A stretch of DNA of 64,000 nt from Fibrobacter sp. UBA4223 (GCA_002382975.1 DFTB01000014.1:19229-83228), one strand, 5' to 3'; positions 8,569-17,095 are shown, counted from the stretch's first letter. Translations and numbers: made by a program. The notes: generated by a model from the letters alone, not told the origin.

Positions 8569-9600
8569 CTACAGGTCCACGACCTCAGTCCAGCCGAACG
8601 GGTCTTCGGCTTCGCCGAACTGGATAGCAGTGTACTTGGTGAAGAGTTCCGTGCAGACCGGGCCCGGGTTCACGCCGTCACCGTAGGTGAAGGTCTTGCC
8701 GGCAACCGGATCCACAATCTTCTTGATCGGGGTAATCACGGCGGCGGTACCGCATTCGGCAGTTTCGGAGAATTCAGCGAGTTCTTCGAACGGGACCTGG
8801 CGGCGTTCCACGGTGTAACCGAGGTATTCAGCCAACTGCTGCAAGCTCTTGTTCGTAATCGACGGCAGAATGGATTCGGACTTCGGGGTCACGTAGGTCT
8901 TGCCCTTGATGCCGAAGAAGTTTGCCGGACCGCATTCGTCGATGTACTTCTTTTCCTTTGCGTCCAGATAAATGGTGCTGGAGTAACCGAGCTTCTTGGC
9001 TTCGGCGAGGGAAAGCAAGCTGGCAGCGTAGTTACCGCCAACCTTCACCGTACCCGTACCCTGCGGAGCGGCGCGGTCATAGTTGCGGCTAATCATCATG
9101 TCCACGGGCTTGAACCCGTCCTTGAAGTACGGACCCACCGGAGTCACGAACATCAACAGCAGGTATTCGTCGGAGGGCTTCACGCCCACCTCGGGGCTCG
9201 TACCGATGAGGAGCGGACGGATGTAGAGCGTTGCACCGTAGCCGTAGGGCGGCACAAAGCGGGCGTTAGCCTTCACCACTGTGTGGACCATCTCGCGGAA
9301 CAGTTCAACAGGCGGCACGGCCATGAGCACGCGGTTCGCGGTGTTCTGCATGCGCTTCGCATTCTCGTCAACGCGGAAAATACGGACCTTGCCGTCCTTG
9401 CCCGTGTAAGCCTTGAGGCCTTCGAAACCTTCCTGGCCGTAGTGCAAGCAAGTAGCGGCCATGTGGATGCTGATGTCCTTGGAAGAAGAAAGTTCAACCT
9501 TGCCCCACTTGCCATCGCGGTAGTAGCAGCGGACATTGTAATCGGTATCGTAATAACCGAAGGGGAGCGTCTTCCAATCAACAGTGTTCAAATCAAGCAT
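8569..9600 (-). CDS. ilvE: Branched-chain amino acid aminotransferase
   Basis: A 343-residue fold-type IV PLP enzyme that makes the last step of leucine, isoleucine and valine synthesis. The catalytic lysine is K186 in TVKVGGNYAASLL; other family features are GQEGFEGLKAY at about 55 and ECGPANFFGI near residue 222. Length fits the class II bacterial/eukaryotic BCATs. It ends in a strong terminator and has AAAAGG upstream of the ATG; a TACCTTTAA box about 30 bases upstream may be the promoter. It is a single-gene unit, with no other ilv genes in the window. Confidence 0.93.
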   Translation of the reverse strand: MLDLNTVDWKTLPFGYYDTDYNVRCYYRDGKWGKVELSSSKDISIHMAATCLHYGQEGFEGLKAYTGKDGKVRIFRVDENAKRMQNTANRVLMAVPPVELFREMVHTVVKANARFVPPYGYGATLYIRPLLIGTSPEVGVKPSDEYLLLMFVTPVGPYFKDGFKPVDMMISRNYDRAAPQGTGTVKVGGNYAASLLSLAEAKKLGYSSTIYLDAKEKKYIDECGPANFFGIKGKTYVTPKSESILPSITNKSLQQLAEYLGYTVERRQVPFEELAEFSETAECGTAAVITPIKKIVDPVAGKTFTYGDGVNPGPVCTELFTKYTAIQFGEAEDPFGWTEVVDL

Positions 9601-9659
9601 AATTTAACCTTTTTGCAATTTGTGCATTTTTAAAGGTATCATTCGGTACCGCACAGAAA

Positions 9660-9694
9660 AATACAATAATGACGGGCATTTTGGCACCCGTCAT
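9660..9694 (-). terminator. Rho-independent terminator after the small membrane peptide gene
   Basis: Eight-base stem ATGACGGG / CCCGTCAT around a ten-base loop, followed on the minus strand by TATTGTATTTTTC. Confidence 0.6.
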
Positions 9695-9736
9695 ATTAAA
9701 AAAGGAGAGAGAAAATGATATTACAAAAATTGTAGA

Positions 9737-9823
9737 TTACCCCAAGAGGATATACATCGCCAGGGTAAACATCACAAAGGCCGTGGCGGTAAGCGCAGAC
9801 GGCACAAACTTTCTGTCTTTCAT
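9737..9823 (-). CDS. Small single-span membrane peptide (28 aa)
   Basis: A 28-codon frame begins MKDRKFVPSALTATAFVM and ends in IYILLG-like hydrophobic residues (the last six are AMYILLG without the A). A basic head is followed by about 20 hydrophobic residues, enough for one membrane span. The start codon has a near-perfect ribosome site, AAAGGAG, 6 bases upstream, and an intrinsic terminator lies about 40 bases after the stop, so the piece has all parts of a transcription unit. No homologue is recognised. It sits between ilvE and the first ORF6N gene at the edge of the A+T-rich island. Because short frames arise by chance, expression needs proof. Confidence 0.5.
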   Translation of the reverse strand: MKDRKFVPSALTATAFVMFTLAMYILLG

Positions 9824-9848
9824 AATGAACTCCTTTGTTAAGAGTTTC

Positions 9849-10328
9849 TCATTTCACTCCCTTAATATGCACTCCCGAATTCATAATGTCAAATATATTG
9901 TTTATATGTAATTGATAGTTATTTTTGATAAAAAAGATGCTTTTGATGTGCCGCAACTGTACGAAAGCATCCATTATAGCGAGAGACACCTTAATTGCCG
10001 TTTTGGTACGCAAAACAGCTGAAAGCATTGCCACTCCTTGCTCAGTAAAGGCAAACGGCATCTTACGCAAGCCCATTTTCTCAGAATTGGACATCACAAT
10101 TTGTGATTTCCAATTTGAAAATTCCAGCTCTGTCAACTGAAAACAGTTCCTTTCCGGGAACCTTTCCATATTTCGCTTGACGGCCTGATTTATCGCCCTC
10201 GTTTCAACCCCGTAAAGCGTCGCTAGATCGCAATCAAGCAACACCTGCTTGTCACAAATAACCAGAATCATCTTTTCTACGCCCGATTCTTCCAACAGGT
10301 TCGGGACAGCAATCTCTTTTTCATTCAT
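9849..10328 (-). CDS. ORF6N-domain protein (short form)
   Basis: A 159-residue protein whose first 110 residues match the ORF6N domain common in phage antirepressor-like and DNA-binding proteins: MILVICDKQVLLDCDLATLYGV, then INQAVKRNMERFP and FAFTEQGVAMLS. The last 40 residues are short and Asn/Ile-rich and lack the second domain present in the neighbouring paralogue at 10504-11463, so this gene is either a natural short form or a C-terminally truncated copy. AAGGAG precedes the ATG, and a TATATTTG box lies about 55 bases upstream. Its 5' leader contains a hairpin shared with the paralogue. A role in regulation or phage interaction is only an inference from the domain. Confidence 0.8.
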   Translation of the reverse strand: MNEKEIAVPNLLEESGVEKMILVICDKQVLLDCDLATLYGVETRAINQAVKRNMERFPERNCFQLTELEFSNWKSQIVMSNSEKMGLRKMPFAFTEQGVAMLSAVLRTKTAIKVSLAIMDAFVQLRHIKSIFFIKNNYQLHINNIFDIMNSGVHIKGVK

Positions 10329-10340
10329 CTTCTACTCCTT

Positions 10341-10364
10341 CCGCCTACAAGCAAAAAAAGGCGG
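10341..10364 (-). promoter_or_regulatory. 5'-UTR hairpin with conserved loop, upstream of ORF6N gene 1
   Basis: On the mRNA the stem CCGCC / GGCGG encloses the 14-base loop TTTTTTTGCTTGTA and ends directly before AAGGAG, the ribosome site. The paralogue at 11474-11502 has the same loop and position but a different, still complementary stem. Confidence 0.6.
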
Positions 10365-10503
10365 GGCAAAACGCTCTCGATGCAAATATACATTCCTCGG
10401 ACATCACATTATGACAACCAGCGATTTTCACAGAAATTTTGGCATTTTTGAGGAAATTCGACCCCTGCAGGCGTTTGAATTCTGCATTGTCATCTTGCAA
10501 CGC

Positions 10504-11463
10504 CTAGCTTTCTTTTTCTGCCTGAATCTTCTGCGATTCCTTCAACACTTCTTGCAGCGTGAAATCTTCCTGCGTAAAGAAGAAGGTGTTCTTGCCCAAA
10601 TCCTTGAGCGAAGCCCCAAAGTGGTAAGCCGTATCGTCTATGAATAGGAATCGGTCGTGCATTCCGTAACTTGGCAAGACTTGCATCGGACTGTCGGGGT
10701 ATTGTTCGTTGTAAGTGGCTAGGTCCATTTCAAGGACTTTGCTTTTGTCGTAGGTGTAGATTGTCACAGAAACGCCTTTTTCCCGCTTGAGCATCATGGC
10801 CAGAGTCTTCTCGGTCACGTACCTGTCGACAAGTACGATTCTTTTCTTTGCCTGGCGAATCAGGTCGCAGACAAATACATAGGCATCGAACTCCTGGTTG
10901 TTGTAAAATAAACCCTTGGTTTTGAGCTCACCACGGTCCATCGCCTCGAAAAGTTCGTCAAATTTACGGTCATGGTCAAGCAGATGCTCGTCATGACCGG
11001 TCAAGCGGCAGTCCTGTTCCAAATCTTTTGCTTCTACATTTGAAAGACGGTTGACGAGGCCTCCGTTACCCATCATAAGGTGACGCAATTGCACGAAAGC
11101 CCGCATGATGGCTATGTTGACTTTGATTGCTGTCTCGCTTTTTAGAACCGAAGACAGCATCGCAACGCCTTGTTCGGTAAAAGCATATGGAAAATATTGT
11201 CGGCCTCCTCTGGTTTCGGTTTTTGTGGTCGCAATTTGCGATCTCAAAAAATTATGCTCCGTGGCATCCAGTTGAAAGCAGAAATCTTTAGGAAAACGCT
11301 CAATATTGCGCTTTACCTGCTCATTTATACGCTTCGTTTCAACCCCGTAAAGCACCGCCAAATCGCGGTCCAGCAGAACCTGCTTGCCACGAATGACTCG
11401 AATCATCTTTCCGATGCCCGACCTATCCAACAGGTTCGGGGCGACATGCTCAATATCTTTCAT
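10504..11463 (-). CDS. ORF6N-domain protein fused to a PLD-like C-terminal domain
   Basis: A 319-residue protein. Residues of about 1-120 form an ORF6N domain (VIRGKQVLLDRDLAVLYGVE, INEQVKRNIERFP, YAFTEQGVAML). A linker with DEHLLDHDRKFDELFEAM leads to a C-terminal domain resembling phospholipase D-like folds: FVCDLIRQAKKRIVLVDRYV and later HDRFLFIDD with GASLKDLG. The usual PLD HxK is HxR here. Such fusions are seen near mobile and defence genes; the biochemical activity is unknown. The start is set at the second of two tandem ATGs (11463) because AGGAG then lies 6 bases upstream; 11466 is possible. A TATATTTA box at about 11521-11528 can drive it. It is transcribed away from cas12a. Confidence 0.78.
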   Translation of the reverse strand: MKDIEHVAPNLLDRSGIGKMIRVIRGKQVLLDRDLAVLYGVETKRINEQVKRNIERFPKDFCFQLDATEHNFLRSQIATTKTETRGGRQYFPYAFTEQGVAMLSSVLKSETAIKVNIAIMRAFVQLRHLMMGNGGLVNRLSNVEAKDLEQDCRLTGHDEHLLDHDRKFDELFEAMDRGELKTKGLFYNNQEFDAYVFVCDLIRQAKKRIVLVDRYVTEKTLAMMLKREKGVSVTIYTYDKSKVLEMDLATYNEQYPDSPMQVLPSYGMHDRFLFIDDTAYHFGASLKDLGKNTFFFTQEDFTLQEVLKESQKIQAEKES

Positions 11464-11473
11464 CATCAACTCC

Positions 11474-11502
11474 TTTGGCGTACAAGCAAAAAAAACGCCA
11501 AA
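11474..11502 (-). promoter_or_regulatory. 5'-UTR hairpin with conserved loop, upstream of ORF6N gene 2
   Basis: Stem TTTGGCG / CGCCAAA around the loop TTTTTTTTGCTTGTA; the 3' arm overlaps the purines of the ribosome site. The matching element at 10341-10364 has another stem sequence but the same loop. Confidence 0.6.
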
Positions 11503-11635
11503 AACTATACACTTGTGCACTAAATATAACTTCGGAAATCCCGATTGTCAATAGGTTCGGGCGATTTTTTCCGCAACGTCCCGGTCAAAAAAAAGAGAAC
11601 GACGCCCCGAAGGGAGCGCCAAAAAGCGATTTTTT

Positions 11636-11712
11636 GGGGGGGGGGGCAGAATCGTTTTTTTGAAAAAAATTTGCATATGACACTATTTGTCACGCAAACG
11701 AGTATATATTTA
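11636..11712 (+). promoter_or_regulatory. cas12a upstream region: G11 tract, inverted repeat and putative promoter
   Basis: Eleven G in a row occupy 11636-11646. Downstream is an interrupted inverted repeat, TTTGC..TGACA..TGTCA..GCAAA (about 11670-11699), then TATATTTA at 11705-11712, which resembles the TAnnTTTG -7 element of Bacteroidota. The inverted repeat could be an operator; that is inference. Confidence 0.5.
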
Positions 11713-11738
11713 AAATGAGTTCTTCTACGAGGTCAAAA

Positions 11739-14700
11739 ATGGCTAAAAATACAATATTTTCCCAGTTCACTGGACTTTACCCAGTTTCCAAAACCCTTCG
11801 CTTCGAATTGAAGCCAATGGGAAAAACACTTGAAAAAATCAAAGAAACTGGCGTCATTGAAAATGATAAAAAACGTCACAACGACTATTTTGACGCGAAA
11901 AAGATTATTGACAAATATCATAAATATTTTATTGACGCTGCTCTTAGTAAGTTTCCTCGCATAGATTGGAGCCCCCTTAAGGAAGCTATTGAAAGATCTC
12001 TTGATAGATCTGACGCAAGTAAAAAGAAACTTGAGAAAACCCAGACGGAATTTAGAAAGAAAATTGCTAAAGCTCTGACTACTCATGACCACTATAAAGA
12101 ACTGACCGCATCTACTCCTAAAGATTTATTTTTGAAAGTGTTCCCAGACCATTTTGGCAAACAGCCTGCCATTGATACGTTTGACGGTTTTTCGTCTTAT
12201 TTTACAGGTTTCCAAGAAAATCGGCAAAACATTTACTCGGACGAAGCCATCAGTACTGCTATCCCATACCGTTTAGTTCATGACAATTTCCCGAAGTTCT
12301 TGTCTAATATTGAAGTTTATAAAACTTTGAAAGACAATGCCCCTTCAGTGCTGTCTGATGCAGAAAATGAATTAAGAGATTTTTTGAACGGAAAATCGCT
12401 TGCCAACATATTCGAACTTAATGCGTATAATGAAGTGTTGACTCAATCTGGAATTGATTTCTTTAATCAAGTGATTGGGGGTATCAGTGATGAAGGTGGC
12501 GAGAAAAAGACAAGAGGCATCAATGAATTCTCGAACCTCTATCGCCAACAGCATCCCGAATTTGCACAAAAGCGTCTTGCGACAAAGATGATTCCTCTTT
12601 ACAAGCAAATTCTTAGTGATCGCGAAACAAAGTCTTTTATTTTGGAATCCTATTCCAATGATTCTCAAGTTCAAAATAGCGTAAAAGAATTCTTTGAATC
12701 ACAAATCCTGAATTGGGATATTGCTGGTCGTAGGGTCAATGTCCTTAATGAATTGACTTCCTTGGTTAAGCGAATCTCTGAATTTGATTTGGGAAATATT
12801 TATGTTAATCAAGAAGAACTTTCAAATATTTCATTGAAACTATTTGATAATTGGAATTCTATTAACGGCTTGTTGTTTAAGCATGCAGAAAATAGAATTG
12901 GTTCTGCAGAAAAATCTGCAAATAAAAAGAAAATAGACGCATGGATGAAGAACAAAGAATTCTCCATAGCAACATTGAATCTTGCTATTGCAGAAAGTAA
13001 TTCTGAAGAGATTTCAAGAGTTAAGATTGAATCATATTGGAATAATTTTGAGGCGAAGGTCCAAAGTATTCTTTGCGGAGACAACCGAAGGAATCTTGAT
13101 GAATTCATCTCAGCAACTTTTAACGAGAATAACGCATTAAGAGAAGATTCTAAAATCATTGAAAAACTGAAGGCTTTCCTTGATGCCTTAATAGAAATCA
13201 TGCATTCAATCAAGCCCTTGATTTCTGATGCAGAAAATCGAGACTTGTCTTTCTACAACGAACTGATACCGTTGTACGACCAACTTTCTCTCGTCGTCCC
13301 TCTTTACAATAAGATTCGTAATTATGCAACCCAGAAACTGACTGAATCTGAAAAGTTTAAGTTGAATTTTGACAATCCCACATTGGCAGACGGTTGGGAT
13401 CAAAACAAAGAGGAAGCAAATACAGCCATTTTGCTTCTGAAAAATGGATTGTATTATCTCGGCATTATGAATGCCAAAAACAAACCTAAAATCAAGGATT
13501 TCAAAACTTCTGAAAGCGAAGATTGTTACGATAAAATGGTGTATAAGCTGTTGCCTGGTCCGAATAAGATGCTACCCAAGGTTTTCTTCTCTGAAAAGGG
13601 GCTAGCAACCTTCAAACCGCCCAAAGATATTCTTGACGGCTATAACGCTGGTAAACATAAAAAAGGCGACTTGTTTGATATTGGTTTTTGCCATCAGTTG
13701 ATAGATTTCTTTAAGGAATCCATTGCAAAGCATCCTGATTGGAAGAAATTTGATTTCAATTTTTCGGATACCTCTTCCTATGAAGATATTAGTGGTTTTT
13801 ATAAGGAAGTTACAGATCAAGGCTATAAAATCACCTTCTCCAAAATTCCCACATCCCAAATTGATGAATGGGTGAAAGAAGGAAAACTTTTCCTCTTCCA
13901 GATTTACAACAAGGATTTCGCTCCTGGAGCAAAGGGCTCTCCAAACTTGCATACTCTGTATTGGAAGTCCGTATTCTCTCCTGAAAATCTGAAAGATGTT
14001 GTTGTCAAGTTGAATGGTGAAGCCGAGCTTTTCTATAGACCTAGCAGCGTCAAAAAACCTTATAGTCACAAAGTTGGCGAAAAACTCGTAAATCGAATAG
14101 GAAAAGATGGTCTTCCTTTGCCGGAATCAGTCTTTGGTGAATTATTCCGCTATTTCAACGGGAAACTTGAAGGCGAACTTAGCGATGAAGCAAAAAGGTA
14201 TCTTGATGTAGCTGTCGTTAAGGACGTCAAACATGAAATTGTAAAGGATCGCCGATACACGCAAGACAAGTTTGAATTCCATGTGCCGCTAACTTTAAAC
14301 TTCAAGGCCGATTCAAAGAATGAATACATGAATGAACGTGTTCGTCATTTTTTGAAAGACAATCCTGATGTAAACATCATCGGCATCGACCGTGGCGAAC
14401 GTCATTTGCTTTATATGACATTGATAAATCAAAAGGGTGAAATTCTTAAACAGAAAAGTTTCAATGTCGTTGAGTCAGTCAACTACCAAGCAAAACTTGT
14501 TCAACGTGAAAAGGAACGAGACGCTGCTAGAAGGAGTTGGAGCAGTGTTGGCAAAATCAAGGACCTTAAAGAGGGCTTCTTGAGCCAAGTAATTCATGAA
14601 ATTACCACAACAATGATTGAAAATAACGCCATTGTTGTTCTTGAAGATTTGAACTTTGGCTTTAAGCGCGGTCGATTCTGCGTAGAACGACAAGTTTACC

Positions 14701-15527
14701 AGAAATTCGAAAAGATGTTGATTGACAAACTCAATTATCTTGTTTTCAAGAATAAGCCTGAAGGAGATGTAGGTGGCGTTCTTAAAGGTTATCAACTTGC
14801 GGAAAAATTTGATAGTTTCCAGAAATTGGGCAAGCAGAGCGGATTTCTGTTCTATATTCCTGCTGCGTATACATCAAAGATTGATCCGACCACAGGTTTC
14901 GCAAATCTGTTCAATATGACAGAATTGACGAGTGCAGAAAAGAAAAAAGAATTCCTTTCTCACTTTGAAGACATTACTTATGACGGAAAGAATGACAGAT
15001 TTTTGTTCAGCTTTGATTACAAGAACTTCAAGTGTTTCCAAACGGATTACATCAAGAAGTGGACTGTTTACTCTCAAGGTAAACGAATTGTGTATGACAA
15101 GGAATCAAAATCAGCAAAGGAGATTTCCCCTGTTGAGATCATCAAGGCAGCTCTCGCAAAACAGAACATAGCTTTAACAGACCAATTAGATGTTCTTTCT
15201 GCAATCAATTCTGTCGAGGCTTCTCCTAAATCAGCCTCTTTCTTTGGCGATATTTGCTATGCGTTTGAAAAAACGCTTCAAATGCGTAATAGCATTCCAA
15301 ATACTGATGAAGACTACCTTGCATCTCCTGTAATGAACAAAAGAGGAGAATTCTATGATAGTAGGTCTTGTGATGACGCCTTGCCCCAAAATGCAGATGC
15401 AAATGGAGCATACCATATTGCACTTAAGGGGCTATATCTAATAAAGAACGTATTTGATGCTGGAGGTAAAGAATTGAAAATTTCACACGAAGATTGGTTT
15501 AAATTTGCACAAAGTCGAAACTGTTAA
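11739..15527 (+). CDS. cas12a: CRISPR-associated effector nuclease Cas12a (Cpf1), type V-A
   Basis: A full-length Cas12a of 1262 residues that binds crRNA, processes pre-crRNA and cleaves DNA. It begins MAKNTIFSQFTGLYPVSKTL, with the SKTLRFEL motif of the family. RuvC acidic residues are D884 (IGIDRGERH), E969 (VVLEDLNFGF) and D1220 (ADANGAYHIALKG); the Nuc-side arginine motif LQMRNS is present. PAM-region residues are mostly kept (GWDQNKEEANTAIL, with Asp where AsCas12a has Ser542). The crRNA-processing His is H777; the position of AsCas12a Lys809 is Arg786. The start at 11739 has GAGG 7 bases upstream; an ATG at 11715 lies almost on the promoter box and lacks a ribosome site. Base composition is far more A+T-rich than the flanking chromosome, suggesting transfer. 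Confidence 0.97.
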   Translation: MAKNTIFSQFTGLYPVSKTLRFELKPMGKTLEKIKETGVIENDKKRHNDYFDAKKIIDKYHKYFIDAALSKFPRIDWSPLKEAIERSLDRSDASKKKLEKTQTEFRKKIAKALTTHDHYKELTASTPKDLFLKVFPDHFGKQPAIDTFDGFSSYFTGFQENRQNIYSDEAISTAIPYRLVHDNFPKFLSNIEVYKTLKDNAPSVLSDAENELRDFLNGKSLANIFELNAYNEVLTQSGIDFFNQVIGGISDEGGEKKTRGINEFSNLYRQQHPEFAQKRLATKMIPLYKQILSDRETKSFILESYSNDSQVQNSVKEFFESQILNWDIAGRRVNVLNELTSLVKRISEFDLGNIYVNQEELSNISLKLFDNWNSINGLLFKHAENRIGSAEKSANKKKIDAWMKNKEFSIATLNLAIAESNSEEISRVKIESYWNNFEAKVQSILCGDNRRNLDEFISATFNENNALREDSKIIEKLKAFLDALIEIMHSIKPLISDAENRDLSFYNELIPLYDQLSLVVPLYNKIRNYATQKLTESEKFKLNFDNPTLADGWDQNKEEANTAILLLKNGLYYLGIMNAKNKPKIKDFKTSESEDCYDKMVYKLLPGPNKMLPKVFFSEKGLATFKPPKDILDGYNAGKHKKGDLFDIGFCHQLIDFFKESIAKHPDWKKFDFNFSDTSSYEDISGFYKEVTDQGYKITFSKIPTSQIDEWVKEGKLFLFQIYNKDFAPGAKGSPNLHTLYWKSVFSPENLKDVVVKLNGEAELFYRPSSVKKPYSHKVGEKLVNRIGKDGLPLPESVFGELFRYFNGKLEGELSDEAKRYLDVAVVKDVKHEIVKDRRYTQDKFEFHVPLTLNFKADSKNEYMNERVRHFLKDNPDVNIIGIDRGERHLLYMTLINQKGEILKQKSFNVVESVNYQAKLVQREKERDAARRSWSSVGKIKDLKEGFLSQVIHEITTTMIENNAIVVLEDLNFGFKRGRFCVERQVYQKFEKMLIDKLNYLVFKNKPEGDVGGVLKGYQLAEKFDSFQKLGKQSGFLFYIPAAYTSKIDPTTGFANLFNMTELTSAEKKKEFLSHFEDITYDGKNDRFLFSFDYKNFKCFQTDYIKKWTVYSQGKRIVYDKESKSAKEISPVEIIKAALAKQNIALTDQLDVLSAINSVEASPKSASFFGDICYAFEKTLQMRNSIPNTDEDYLASPVMNKRGEFYDSRSCDDALPQNADANGAYHIALKGLYLIKNVFDAGGKELKISHEDWFKFAQSRNC

Positions 15528-15539
15528 ATCCTCTAACCA

Positions 15540-15568
15540 ATCCGGAGGTAAAATCTCCGGATTTTTTT
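15540..15568 (+). terminator. Terminator-like hairpin between cas12a and cas4
   Basis: A perfect 8-bp stem ATCCGGAG / CTCCGGAT with loop GTAAAAT is followed by seven T, and the cas4 ATG comes two bases later. It has all the features of an intrinsic terminator. The only GGAGG near cas4 lies inside the 5' arm. Confidence 0.8.
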
Positions 15569-15570
15569 AT

Positions 15571-16137
15571 ATGGATAACTATATTCTTATCTCCACATTG
15601 AACGATTTTATATTTTGCCCATATTCCATATATCTCCATAATGTTTATATGGAGACTGATGAGTCTGTGTATTATGCCACACCGCAAGTTAGAGGCAAAA
15701 TTGCCCATACTGGCATCGACAAGAAAACCTATAGTCCACGAAACGACTGTATTACCGCTTTGCCTGTTTTTAGTGACAAATACGGCCTTCTAGGTAAAAT
15801 CGATTTATTCAAGGTCGCCGAAAAGAAATTAATAGAACGTAAATATCAGTTAAAGCAAATCTTTCGAGGACAAATTTATCAATTATGGGCCCAATATTTC
15901 TGTATGCAGGAAATGGGCTATCACATAGAAAGTCTCGCTTTTTATGAAATATCCACAAACAAAACGCACCCTATTGACATACCTACCCAAGAAGATGAAA
16001 AAGAGTTTTCAGACTTCATAATAAAGTTTCGAAACTACAATCCTTCTGATTCAATAAGCGTCATTGCAAGCAAATGTCAACATTGCATATACAACAACTT
16101 ATGCGACAAAGCGGAGGTTGAAAATGTTTACCAGTAA
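15571..16137 (+). CDS. cas4: CRISPR adaptation exonuclease Cas4
   Basis: A 188-residue RecB-family nuclease. An N-terminal cysteine (C16 in DFIFCPYS) and a C-terminal cluster C169, C172 and C178 (KCQHCIYNNLC) can hold the iron-sulfur cluster. The nuclease residues are the Asp of LLGKIDLF, the Glu-x-Lys of LIERKYQ and the QIYQLWAQY motif. Cas4 trims prespacers and checks the PAM before Cas1-Cas2 integration. The ATG at 15571 matches the family N-terminus but has no ribosome site at normal distance, since a terminator-like hairpin occupies the space; a TTG at 15505 inside cas12a would add 22 atypical residues. The 3' end overlaps cas1 by 14 bases. Confidence 0.92.
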   Translation: MDNYILISTLNDFIFCPYSIYLHNVYMETDESVYYATPQVRGKIAHTGIDKKTYSPRNDCITALPVFSDKYGLLGKIDLFKVAEKKLIERKYQLKQIFRGQIYQLWAQYFCMQEMGYHIESLAFYEISTNKTHPIDIPTQEDEKEFSDFIIKFRNYNPSDSISVIASKCQHCIYNNLCDKAEVENVYQ

Positions 16138-17092
16138 AGACATTGAATGTCGAAGTATTTTCGTCATCAACTGTATAAAGGAGCGAAACCTAAGGGTTTC
16201 TTCAGGAGAACTACTTCTTGAAGAAGGTGACGAACACAAAACTCTCACAAAATTTCCTTTTCAAAAGATTTTAGCTCTGTTTATCATTGGACCGATTACG
16301 ATAACAACGCCTCTACTGGAAAAGTGTAAAAAATTCGACGTAGCCCTTGTTGTAATGAAGTCTAATTTGCGCCCCGTATTCTTTTGGGCGAACCATGCCG
16401 AAGCCAATTTCTTATTGCATCAAAAGTAGTATTTCTTTGAAAAAACAGATATTTCCTTCGCAAGAGAAATCGTTCGAAATAAAATAGTGAATCAAAAGAA
16501 AACTCTTGAAAAGATAAGATTAAAAAGTTCCTCAATACTTGAAGCAAAGGAATTATGCAATAAAGCCCTAGATAATCTAGGCGGCATTGAAGACTACAAT
16601 GAACTTATGGGTACAGAGGGCTACATTTCAAAAAAATTCTTTGAATGTTATTTCGATGGTTTCAATTGGACCGTCAGACTTCCACGTGCAAAGAATGATG
16701 CAATAAACGCAACGCTAGATATTGGTTACACAATTCTATTCAATTACATTGAGGTATTTCTGCGGTTGTTTGGCTTTGACCCATATGTTGGTGTTTATCA
16801 TCGACTTTGGTTCAAGAGAAAGTCTTTAGTTTGTGATATCATGGAGCCTTTTCGCTGTTTGATTGATGCGAAAGTTCGGAAGGCATTAAATCTTAAACAA
16901 ATTAAGGATGATGATTTTAACATAGTCAAAAAGGAATACTTATTAAAATTTGAAAAATATTCTGATTATTCAGCACTCTTTTTTCAGGATTTAGTCGATT
17001 ATAAAAAGGAAATTTTCAAATTCGTGCAATCGTACTATAGAGCATTTATGAAGGAACGTGCTGATTTAATGGATTTGTTCATACTGGAGTAA
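16124..17092 (+). pseudogene. cas1: cas1 interrupted by one in-frame TAG codon
   Basis: Read through, this is a normal-sized Cas1 (322 residues), the integrase of spacer acquisition. One TAG at 16427-16429 (codon 102) breaks it; the frame is identical on both sides, and Cas1-like sequence continues directly (HQK-stop-YFFEKTDISFAREIV). A Gln codon CAG is the most likely ancestor. The upstream part is the beta-strand N-terminal domain; the downstream part holds the catalytic residues E165 (GTEGY), H226 (VGVYH) and E241 (DIMEPFR). GGAGG precedes the ATG at 16124. A GTG at 16487 could restart translation, so a split two-piece Cas1 cannot be excluded. Sequencing error is the other simple explanation. 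Adaptation is lost if no full protein is made. Confidence 0.88.
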
Positions 17093-17095
17093 AAA

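Noticed and set aside
16427..16429. TAG in cas1 as a pyrrolysine or recoded codon
   Set aside because: No pyrrolysine genes are seen, other genes in the window end normally at TAG (for example BamD-like and eda), so general recoding is unlikely.
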